From the NCBI RefSeq assembly GCF_018252635.1, contig NZ_JAGTXM010000002.1:886962-950961 (forward strand): a DNA stretch of 64,000 nt, in the 5' to 3' direction. Positions within the stretch are counted from its first letter, which is position 1, and each line of letters begins with the position of its first letter. This DNA comes from Citrobacter amalonaticus (lineage in GTDB: Bacteria; Pseudomonadota; Gammaproteobacteria; Enterobacterales; Enterobacteriaceae). The notes under the pieces are model-generated. The model ran no database searches and was not told the DNA's origin. It saw only the letters and a list, made by a program, of their open reading frames with translations. Below are positions 57,492 to 64,000 of the stretch, one piece after another. Position numbers and translations under genes: made by a program.

Positions 57492-58406
57492 ATGCTTATC
57501 GTTATTCCTATTCTCATTTTTGTCGCGCTGGTGATTGTCGGTGCCGGTGTGAAAATTGTTCCCCAGGGATATCAGTGGACGGTAGAGCGATTTGGCCGCT
57601 ATACCAAAACCCTGCAACCGGGTTTAAGTCTTGTGGTGCCGTTCATGGACCGGGTTGGCCGCAAAATCAATATGATGGAACAGGTTCTGGATATTCCATC
57701 TCAGGAAGTGATCTCAAAAGACAACGCCAACGTTACCATTGATGCCGTCTGCTTTATTCAGGTCATTGATGCTCCACGTGCGGCCTATGAGGTCAGCAAC
57801 CTGGAGCTGGCGATCATCAACCTGACCATGACCAACATCCGTACTGTTCTCGGTTCTATGGAACTTGATGAGATGCTCTCCCAGCGTGACAGCATCAACA
57901 CGCGGCTGTTGCACATTGTCGATGAAGCGACCAATCCCTGGGGCATCAAAGTCACCCGTATCGAAATCCGCGACGTGCGTCCGCCCGCAGAGCTTATCTC
58001 TTCAATGAACGCCCAGATGAAAGCAGAACGTACCAAGCGCGCCTATATTCTGGAAGCCGAAGGGGTTCGTCAGGCGGAGATTCTGAAAGCGGAAGGGGAA
58101 AAACAATCGCAGATCCTGAAAGCAGAAGGCGAGCGCCAGTCGGCCTTCTTACAGGCAGAAGCCCGTGAACGTTCTGCTGAAGCGGAAGCCCGCGCAACCA
58201 AAATGGTTTCGGAAGCCATCGCCTCCGGGGATATTCAGGCAGTGAACTACTTTGTGGCGCAGAAATATACCGAAGCGCTACAGCAAATCGGCTCGTCCAG
58301 CAACAGTAAAGTGGTAATGATGCCACTGGATGCCAGCAGCCTGATGGGTTCCATTGCCGGGATTACTGAACTGATCAAGGACAGCGCCAGCGCACGGAAT
58401 AAATGA
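57492..58406 (+). CDS. qmcA: SPFH/prohibitin-family membrane protease-associated protein QmcA
   Basis: 304 residues with AGGAGG before the ATG. An N-terminal membrane anchor (about 1-20) precedes an SPFH domain ([22 protein letters not shown]) and a long Ala/Glu-rich coiled coil (about 170-250). It forms large oligomers around FtsH-like complexes at the inner membrane. Overlaps ybbJ by ATGA; QmcA and YbbJ act as a stomatin/NfeD pair. Confidence 0.96.
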   Translation: MLIVIPILIFVALVIVGAGVKIVPQGYQWTVERFGRYTKTLQPGLSLVVPFMDRVGRKINMMEQVLDIPSQEVISKDNANVTIDAVCFIQVIDAPRAAYEVSNLELAIINLTMTNIRTVLGSMELDEMLSQRDSINTRLLHIVDEATNPWGIKVTRIEIRDVRPPAELISSMNAQMKAERTKRAYILEAEGVRQAEILKAEGEKQSQILKAEGERQSAFLQAEARERSAEAEARATKMVSEAIASGDIQAVNYFVAQKYTEALQQIGSSSNSKVVMMPLDASSLMGSIAGITELIKDSASARNK

Positions 58407-58864
58407 TGATTAGCTTAATCGTGGAACACCCACATATTTTCTGGCTGAGCCTCGGCGGCCTGCTTCTGGCCGCTGAAATGCTGGGCGGTAACGGCTATCT
58501 GTTGTGGAGCGGCGTCGCGGCGGTCATTACCGGCATTCTGGTCTGGCTGTTGCCCGTCGGCTGGGAATGGCAGGGTGTTACCTTTGCTGTTTTAACGTTG
58601 TTAGCCGCCTGGTTTTGGTGGAAGTGGATGGCGAAACGCGTTCGCGAGCAAAAACCCGCAGACGGTCAGCTCAATCAGCGTGGTCAGCAACTGGTTGGCC
58701 GCCGGTTCGTTCTGGAATCTGACCTGGTCAACGGACGCGGACATATGCGGGTTGGCGACAGTTCATGGCCGGTCAACGCCAGCGACGATCTGCCCGCAGG
58801 AACGCACGTTGAAGTGATCGCCGTTGAAGGTATCACGCTCTATATCAGACCCCTTCCCCGATGA
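58403..58864 (+). CDS. ybbJ: NfeD-family inner membrane protein YbbJ
   Basis: 153 residues (E. coli 152). Three N-terminal hydrophobic segments (about 8-72) precede an NfeD OB-fold domain ([28 protein letters not shown]). NfeD proteins partner SPFH proteins, here QmcA. Confidence 0.95.
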   Translation: MMISLIVEHPHIFWLSLGGLLLAAEMLGGNGYLLWSGVAAVITGILVWLLPVGWEWQGVTFAVLTLLAAWFWWKWMAKRVREQKPADGQLNQRGQQLVGRRFVLESDLVNGRGHMRVGDSSWPVNASDDLPAGTHVEVIAVEGITLYIRPLPR

Positions 58865-58886
58865 AGCAGATGACAGGAATCGAATA

Positions 58887-61031
58887 ATGGTCAGGAAGAC
58901 GCCTCTGGCATTAAGTTTTTGCGCACTACTGACGAGCGCCCCACAGGCATTCGCCTCGTTTGACATGGCAGACTGTACGTGGAGCGACGAACGTTGTCTG
59001 CTAAAAGGCGACCCTATTCTGACGCCCGGTAATGATTCTCGCGATAACCTGTTGCGCCTGCTGAGTGAGGCAAAGTCGTTTGCTGTGCCCGTTCAGTCGA
59101 TGCCTGCGGATATCAGCCGTTCACGCGATTTCTATTTTGCTTATCATCCGCAGTGGGATGACGTTGATGTCCAGGCGGACTCGCCTGAACAAACGCAGAA
59201 CGCGCCAGACCCGATCGTCCAACAAATGGCTACGCTGCAGGTGGAGCCAATCGAATTCAAGCACGACGGTGAGCAGGAAAACCGTTTCGTCTCCAACAAT
59301 GCCGACAGCGTCAGCCAGTTTTTTGCCGCGCTGCTGAACGATGCCGCGCTAACGGCGGAGCAAAAGCAGGCGCTGGCGCAGGCGCGCCTGGGGCTATATT
59401 CCGGGGCCAGCGCGGAGCAGATTACAGCGTCTCTCACCACGCTTCCTGTGGATTCACCTGCTCTGGCGTATAAAACCTATCTGACCGGCGCGGCCCATTT
59501 TTACGCGGGCGAATACGAAAGCGCGGCGCAGACCTTCACATCGCTGCTTAAGCACGATCGCCCGTGGCTGGCGGAAACCGCGCAATATATGCTGATGCGC
59601 ACAGCGCTCAACAAAAGCAGCCAGAACAGCGTCGGCGAATATGGCGATTTTGATATCGCACGAATAAACCGTGAAGACGCCCTACTCGCGCAAAAGGAGG
59701 CCCAGACCTATCTCCAGCGCTGGACGGAAGGCCGCTATGCCGATTCCGCACGTGGCATGCTGCGCCGTATCGATTGGTATTTGCAGGACTGGACAACCCT
59801 TGCGGGATTGTATGAACAGGCATTCCAGCAGGCCACCGATGCGCAGGCGCTGCGAAACCTGGTGATTGAATACGATAACGTCTATGGCATGCAGTTTTAC
59901 GATCAATCCGTTCAGGAGGCATTTGCCGATGCCCCCCTCGTCAGCTATACCGAGATGCTGCGCGCCCTTCGCCTGGACAGCGATCGGAAACCAACCCTGA
60001 CCCAGGCCAACCTTGATGCCAGCAAGCCGGTTTTTGACAAGAGCGGAAAACTGCCGCTGTGGCGCAATTTACAACTCAACCTGTGGCTGGCGACAGATAA
60101 CTATGCCGCCATTCTTCAGGCGGTCACTCCGGCGCAAAAACTTCCGCCTCACGATATCCTCGCCTTCAGCGAACAGGTTCTCTATGGTAATGCGCTGATG
60201 GGACAAAAGCAGTGGCCAGCGGCGCGCGATTTCTGGTCGATACTGCTGATGCTGAGCCAGGATAACGAACAGCAACAATATGTGCAGGCAAAACTGGCGG
60301 CCACGCTGGTCTACAGCGGTGATACAGCGGCGATTTTTGCCCCGAACAGCGCCGTCACCAGTTTGCGCTATCGCTCCCGGGTACTGAAAACCGTGGCGAT
60401 GCCTGAGCAGTTACGTCAGCAGGTCAGCCATGGACCGAATAACGAAGAACGTACTATCGCACTGCATACGCTGCTGGTGCGCGATCTCACTGAAAACCGC
60501 TTTAGCGACTGGCTGCAGGACCGCAAACTTACCAGCGTCATCACGCAGCCGGCGATCGGTGAGGCGTTCGATGATGTCAATCTGAGTGCGTTTGACTGGA
60601 ACGGCGACGCCGCCGAAATCGGTTACGTGTGCCGCAGCCTCAATGATACCGTCGGCACGCTGAGCAAAAATCCCGATGACGCCCATGCGCTGAACTGTCT
60701 GGGCGAATTCTTCCGCACCTCGCAAACCCATGTCGATTTGTGGAAAGACAGCGCAGGTAATGGTGAACTGGAATCCGCTATCCATCAGAAAGATCCCGTC
60801 GGACAGTTTAATCGCCAGCGTTATTATCAGCAGGTCATCGCCTCGCCGAAAGCCGAGCACGAAGACAGAAGTTACGCGCTGTATCGCGCCATCATGTGCT
60901 ACGCCCCGTCCGGCGCGAATGAGTGCGGCGGAGAAGAGGTGGACAAATCGCAGCGTAAAGGCTGGTTCACGCAGTTGAAAACTCAGTATCCGGGTAGCCC
61001 GTGGGCGCAAAAACTCAAATACTACTGGTGA
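58887..61031 (+). CDS. Large exported protein of unknown function, TPR-like
   Basis: 714 residues from the ATG at 58887 (MVRKTPLALSF), preceded by AGGAAT; a longer frame from 58824 overlaps ybbJ and is rejected. A signal peptide ends near QAFA. The mature protein is alpha-helical with several TPR-like helix pairs (AYKTYLTGAAHFYAGEYESAAQTFTSLL, QYMLMRTALN, NLQLNLWLATDNYAAILQAV). Four or more Cys near both ends (CTWSDERC, CYAPSGANEC) suggest disulphides, which fits a periplasmic site. No named family was recognised. It overlaps the next gene by 31 bp, so the pair is co-translated. Neither gene lies between ybbJ and cueR in E. coli. Confidence 0.82.
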   Translation: MVRKTPLALSFCALLTSAPQAFASFDMADCTWSDERCLLKGDPILTPGNDSRDNLLRLLSEAKSFAVPVQSMPADISRSRDFYFAYHPQWDDVDVQADSPEQTQNAPDPIVQQMATLQVEPIEFKHDGEQENRFVSNNADSVSQFFAALLNDAALTAEQKQALAQARLGLYSGASAEQITASLTTLPVDSPALAYKTYLTGAAHFYAGEYESAAQTFTSLLKHDRPWLAETAQYMLMRTALNKSSQNSVGEYGDFDIARINREDALLAQKEAQTYLQRWTEGRYADSARGMLRRIDWYLQDWTTLAGLYEQAFQQATDAQALRNLVIEYDNVYGMQFYDQSVQEAFADAPLVSYTEMLRALRLDSDRKPTLTQANLDASKPVFDKSGKLPLWRNLQLNLWLATDNYAAILQAVTPAQKLPPHDILAFSEQVLYGNALMGQKQWPAARDFWSILLMLSQDNEQQQYVQAKLAATLVYSGDTAAIFAPNSAVTSLRYRSRVLKTVAMPEQLRQQVSHGPNNEERTIALHTLLVRDLTENRFSDWLQDRKLTSVITQPAIGEAFDDVNLSAFDWNGDAAEIGYVCRSLNDTVGTLSKNPDDAHALNCLGEFFRTSQTHVDLWKDSAGNGELESAIHQKDPVGQFNRQRYYQQVIASPKAEHEDRSYALYRAIMCYAPSGANECGGEEVDKSQRKGWFTQLKTQYPGSPWAQKLKYYW

Positions 61032-61717
61032 TTGCGTTACTGGCGGAACAGGCGCAGGCGGCAGAGACGGTTACCGCCCGCGAACACCCTGCATTCTGGC
61101 TCTGGTCGGGGGTGAAAGCCAGCGACGAACTGAGAGACGCCCGGACTGTCTATTTGCATCAAGGGGACGTAATGATACGGGAGAAGGGTGCAGAGTTTCA
61201 GCGCCTGGGACTTCCTGTCACTCGCCTGACGTTTCCGTCCATCTGGCTTACCGTGCGCTTTACCACGCTCGACGTCCCGGACACGATCCCGGCTCGCATC
61301 GTGCGGCTGATGCAGCGCTGGCAGGCGGCAGGAAATCAGGTCGTGGGGCTACAGGTCGATTTTGACGCCGCGACGCATCAACTCGCCGACTATGCCCGCT
61401 TTCTGCAATCATTGCGCCAACAACTGCCGCCCGACTTTGCTCTTGGAGTCACCGGATTGCTGGACTGGGCGAAAACGGGAGATATCGCGACGCTGAACGC
61501 GCTGCCGGTGGATGAACTGGTAGTGCAGAGCTATCAGGGACGGCACACGGTAACGAATTATCAGGACTACCTGCCCGCTCTCACCCGACTGCGTATTCCG
61601 TTTAAGCTTGGTCTGGTACAGCACGGCAAGCGAGATCGCCTGGCGGAAGCACCGTTACAAACGTCGCCGTGGTATCGTGGTACAGTGGTCTTTATGCTCA
61701 ATCCCGACGCGCGTTAA
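61001..61717 (+). CDS. Exported DUF3142-like protein
   Basis: 238 residues from a GTG at 61001, giving a signal peptide ([20 protein letters not shown]). A second GTG at 61028 overlaps the upstream stop but would lack the basic n-region. [48 protein letters not shown] and [13 protein letters not shown] resemble the DUF3142 fold, a TIM-barrel-like glycosidase-related domain. The acidic VDFDAA may be the catalytic or binding Asp. It probably acts with the upstream protein in the periplasm; the function is unknown. It converges with cueR and overlaps its end by 4 bp. Confidence 0.8.
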   Translation: MGAKTQILLVIALLAEQAQAAETVTAREHPAFWLWSGVKASDELRDARTVYLHQGDVMIREKGAEFQRLGLPVTRLTFPSIWLTVRFTTLDVPDTIPARIVRLMQRWQAAGNQVVGLQVDFDAATHQLADYARFLQSLRQQLPPDFALGVTGLLDWAKTGDIATLNALPVDELVVQSYQGRHTVTNYQDYLPALTRLRIPFKLGLVQHGKRDRLAEAPLQTSPWYRGTVVFMLNPDAR

Positions 61718-62124
61718 GCCTGCGCCTTGTGGTGGCAACAGCCAGAAAGGTTATCGATAATCGGGCATTCCGCGCTGTCATCGCCCGGACATGATTCCGC
61801 CAGCGCCAGCAACTGTACGCGCATCGACTGTAATTCGCTGATATGGCGTTCAATTTCCGCCACTTTCTCCAGCGTTCGCTTTTTGACATCCGCACTATGA
61901 CGCCCCGGATCGTTGAACAGATTTACCAGTTCACCGCACTCTTCAAGATTGAATCCGACCTGGCGCGCCTGGCGCAGCAGCGTCAGCTCATTGAGATGCT
62001 GTTGGCCGTACGTGCGATAGCCGTTTTCGCCACGCAGCGGCGGCGTGACCAGCCCTTTCTCTTCATAAAAGCGGATCGCTTTACTGGTTAAACCGGTTTT
62101 TTTTGCTACATCGCTGATATTCAC
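61714..62124 (-). CDS. cueR: Copper-sensing MerR-family activator CueR
   Basis: 136 residues (E. coli 135). I take the GTG at 62124 (then [25 protein letters not shown]), which has GGAGG 4-5 bases upstream; the frame is open to 62307 but without similarity. It has a MerR helix-turn-helix, a dimerisation helix, and a metal loop with the two Cu(I)-binding Cys in [12 protein letters not shown], then CCHH. It activates copA and cueO in E. coli. copA, next to cueR in E. coli, is not in this window. Confidence 0.97.
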   Translation of the reverse strand: MNISDVAKKTGLTSKAIRFYEEKGLVTPPLRGENGYRTYGQQHLNELTLLRQARQVGFNLEECGELVNLFNDPGRHSADVKKRTLEKVAEIERHISELQSMRVQLLALAESCPGDDSAECPIIDNLSGCCHHKAQA

Positions 62125-62359
62125 AAGTCCTCCGCACCTTAAGCTGTGGCATGCTGTCATTATAACGTACTTGTTGCTGACACCACACGCCCCCTCCCTT
62201 TTGATGCCCGTATCCTCCTGGCATTTCACATTTTCCCGTAACCGTCGAGCGTTCGTACTAATAAACAGTGAAGCACATCGAAGCAGGCGTACCTTTTTCT
62301 GTAACAATTGCCTGTTATAAGTGATCGCTTTCGCAATTTTAACTCTTTTATTTGATCAT

Positions 62360-62415
62360 TCTACGCGGGTAGATTTATTAATCTCCGGTAAAAATATAAT
62401 ATCTACGCGAGTAGA
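62360..62415. promoter_or_regulatory. Twin palindromic operators before the MHS transporter
   Basis: TCTACGCGGGTAGA at 62360-62373 and TCTACGCGAGTAGA at 62402-62415, arms TCTAC/GTAGA in each, centres 42 bp apart (four helical turns). They lie 55-110 bp upstream of the transporter start. The regulator is not in the window unless it is the gene starting near 63970. Confidence 0.78.
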
Positions 62416-62470
62416 ACATGAAGAGAACAAACCTGCGACGTATGTCGACAGATAACTTCAAGGAGTTCTT

Positions 62471-63865
62471 ATGAACACGCATTCATCCTCTGTTCCCCTG
62501 ACGGATAACCTACAGGCAGCTCAGGAGCGGCTGGAAACCCCCGAAGGGCGCCGCGAGTTTTGGCGAGCAACATTTTCCTGCTGGTTAGGTACCACGATGG
62601 AATATGCCGATTTTGCCCTGTACGGCCTTGCCGCAGGCATTATCTTTGGCGATGTCTTTTTCCCGGAAGCGACACCCGTCATGGCGTTACTTTCCAGCTT
62701 TGCCGCCTATTCTGTCGGGTTTATTGCTCGCCCTATCGGTGCATTACTGTTCGGCTGGATAGGCGATAAACATGGTCGAAAAATTGTCATGGTTATCACG
62801 ATTGGATTGATGGGCATGTCGACCATGCTAATAGGATTAATCCCCAGCTACGCCCAGATTGGCGTCTGGGCGCCGGTGTGCCTGGTTATCCTTCGATTTT
62901 CTCAGGGCCTGGGAGCCGGCGCGGAGCTCTCAGGCGGTACTGTGATGCTCGGTGAATATGCTCCAGTTAAACGCCGTGGGCTGGTTTCCTCGATTATCGC
63001 GCTGGGCTCGAACAGCGGAACATTGCTGGCTTCTCTGGTTTGGCTCATCGTCCTGCAAATGGACAAAGATGACTTACTGAGCTGGGGCTGGCGTATTCCT
63101 TTTCTTTGCAGCATTCTTATCGCCGCTACAGCGTTATTGATTCGTCGCCATATGCGCGAAACGCCCGTTTTTGAACGTCAAAAAGCCCTCCTGCAGGCCG
63201 AGCGAGAAAAAGTTCTTCGCGAGGGAAAGGCACAGCAACAGCATGATACACGTAGCTTCTGGAAACGGACGCGTGCGTTCTGGACCATGGTCGGATTACG
63301 CATTGGCGAGAATGGCCCTTCCTACCTGGCTCAGGGATTTATCATTGGCTATGTCGCGAAGGTGCTGATGGTGGATAAATCTGTGCCGACCATGGCGGTG
63401 TTTATCGCATCGGTTCTGGGATTCGCCATTATTCCTCTGGCGGGCTGGCTGTCCGATCGATTCGGCAGACGGATCATCTATCGTTGGTTCTGCTTGTTAC
63501 TCATCCTGTATGCCTTTCCGGCATTCATGCTGCTGGATTCTCGTGAGCCGTGGATTGTTATCCCAACGATCATTACCGGGATGGGAATCGCGTCACTGGG
63601 TATTTTTGGTGTTCAGGCTGCCTGGGGCGTTGAGCTTTTCGGTGTCACGAATCGTTATACTAAAATGGCATTTGCAAAAGAGCTTGGTTCCATTATGTCT
63701 GGCGGGACAGCGCCACTTATCGCCTCTGCACTGCTCTCGTTTTATGGACACTGGTGGCCAATCGCTCTCTATTTCGCTCTTATGGCCACAATTGGACTGG
63801 TAACCACTTTCTTTGCACCAGAAACGCGTGGGCGGGATCTTAACTTACCCGAGGATGCGATTTGA
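62471..63865 (+). CDS. Metabolite:H+ symporter (MHS-family MFS transporter)
   Basis: 464 residues. AAGGAG lies 6-7 bases before the ATG. It has twelve hydrophobic segments and the MHS signature GFIARPIGALLFGWIGDKHGRK after helix 2-3, with GWLSDRFGRR repeated in the second half. MHS members (KgtP, ProP, ShiA) import carboxylates, betaines or shikimate with protons. The conserved Asp/Arg of loop 2-3 are intact. The substrate is not predictable from sequence; twin operators suggest an inducible catabolic cassette that continues beyond the window. Confidence 0.9.
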   Translation: MNTHSSSVPLTDNLQAAQERLETPEGRREFWRATFSCWLGTTMEYADFALYGLAAGIIFGDVFFPEATPVMALLSSFAAYSVGFIARPIGALLFGWIGDKHGRKIVMVITIGLMGMSTMLIGLIPSYAQIGVWAPVCLVILRFSQGLGAGAELSGGTVMLGEYAPVKRRGLVSSIIALGSNSGTLLASLVWLIVLQMDKDDLLSWGWRIPFLCSILIAATALLIRRHMRETPVFERQKALLQAEREKVLREGKAQQQHDTRSFWKRTRAFWTMVGLRIGENGPSYLAQGFIIGYVAKVLMVDKSVPTMAVFIASVLGFAIIPLAGWLSDRFGRRIIYRWFCLLLILYAFPAFMLLDSREPWIVIPTIITGMGIASLGIFGVQAAWGVELFGVTNRYTKMAFAKELGSIMSGGTAPLIASALLSFYGHWWPIALYFALMATIGLVTTFFAPETRGRDLNLPEDAI

Positions 63866-63969
63866 GGCTAGAGAACGTGAGATGCGCGTTCTTTACCAAA
63901 GATTTTTGGGTCATAACGCCTTATGCTGTCTGGAAAAAATCACTCTGAACGCAATCAGGTAGGTGCCTT

Positions 63970-64000
63970 GTGACTCAATCACATTTACAACGCGTAACAC
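63970..64000 (+). CDS. Possible first codons of the next gene (cut off)
   Basis: A GTG at 63970 with AGGTG upstream opens a frame MTQSHLQRVT that runs off the window. It lies 104 bp after the MHS transporter in the same direction, so it could be its operon partner. Too short to identify. Confidence 0.35.
   Translation, partial: MTQSHLQRVT

Overview
The window comes from the chromosome of an enterobacterium close to Citrobacter, Escherichia and Salmonella. Citrobacter is my best guess, but the species cannot be fixed from sequence reading alone. The evidence is E. coli-like gene content and order, with near-identical proteins for PheP, CusCFBA/RS, FolD, CysS, PpiB, PurE/K, TesA, FetAB, QmcA and CueR, plus E. 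coli-type REP/BIME palindromes and an argU tRNA. No phage, transposase, CRISPR array or rRNA was seen.

Layout. 1-1.95 kb: a sugar isomerase (cut by the window edge) and a major facilitator transporter behind a double LacI-type operator. 2.1-3.5 kb: pheP. 3.6-20.5 kb: an accessory block lying between pheP and cusA, which are neighbours in E. coli K-12. It holds a Fur-box-preceded TonB receptor with a YncE-like lipoprotein, a J-domain-like coiled-coil protein, and a giant 3104-residue autotransporter. The autotransporter is bracketed by two LuxR-type regulators and a PilZ (c-di-GMP-binding) protein. 21-29.5 kb: the complete copper/silver efflux locus cusCFBA with divergent cusRS and a CusR box between them. 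30-33.9 kb: a variable stretch ending at argU, with a bactofilin, an AraC/VOC divergent pair, a Nudix hydrolase and decayed sequence.

34.2-43.9 kb: the folD-ybcJ ... ybcI-cysS-ppiB-lpxH core. About 5 kb is inserted between ybcJ and ybcI: a PTS EIICB/LacI sugar cassette, and a lipoprotein plus coiled-coil FKBP-like operon. 44.0-45.8 kb: a two-gene low-GC cassette (methyltransferase-like protein plus a DUF1848 protein with a radical-SAM-type CxxxCxxC) sits between lpxH and purE. 45.9-48.7 kb: purEK and mnmH, then a 7 x 51 bp BIME array. 49-58.9 kb: a porin, ybbP-ybbA, tesA, ybbO, cnoX (ybbN), fetAB and qmcA-ybbJ. 58.9-61.7 kb: two overlapping genes for exported proteins of unknown function, inserted before cueR. 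62.4-64 kb: a metabolite:H+ symporter behind twin operators, and the first codons of a further gene.

How the genes work together. Copper defence is concentrated here: CusRS senses periplasmic copper or silver, CusCFBA exports it, and CueR is the cytoplasmic sensor. Purine, folate, cysteinyl-tRNA and lipid A genes form the housekeeping backbone. Accessory genes are mostly cell-envelope functions (adhesin, siderophore receptor, porin, lipoproteins, bactofilin) and carbohydrate uptake cassettes with local operators. The most promising undescribed units are the adhesin locus with its LuxR/PilZ genes, the methyltransferase/DUF1848 pair, and the coiled-coil FKBP/lipoprotein operon.
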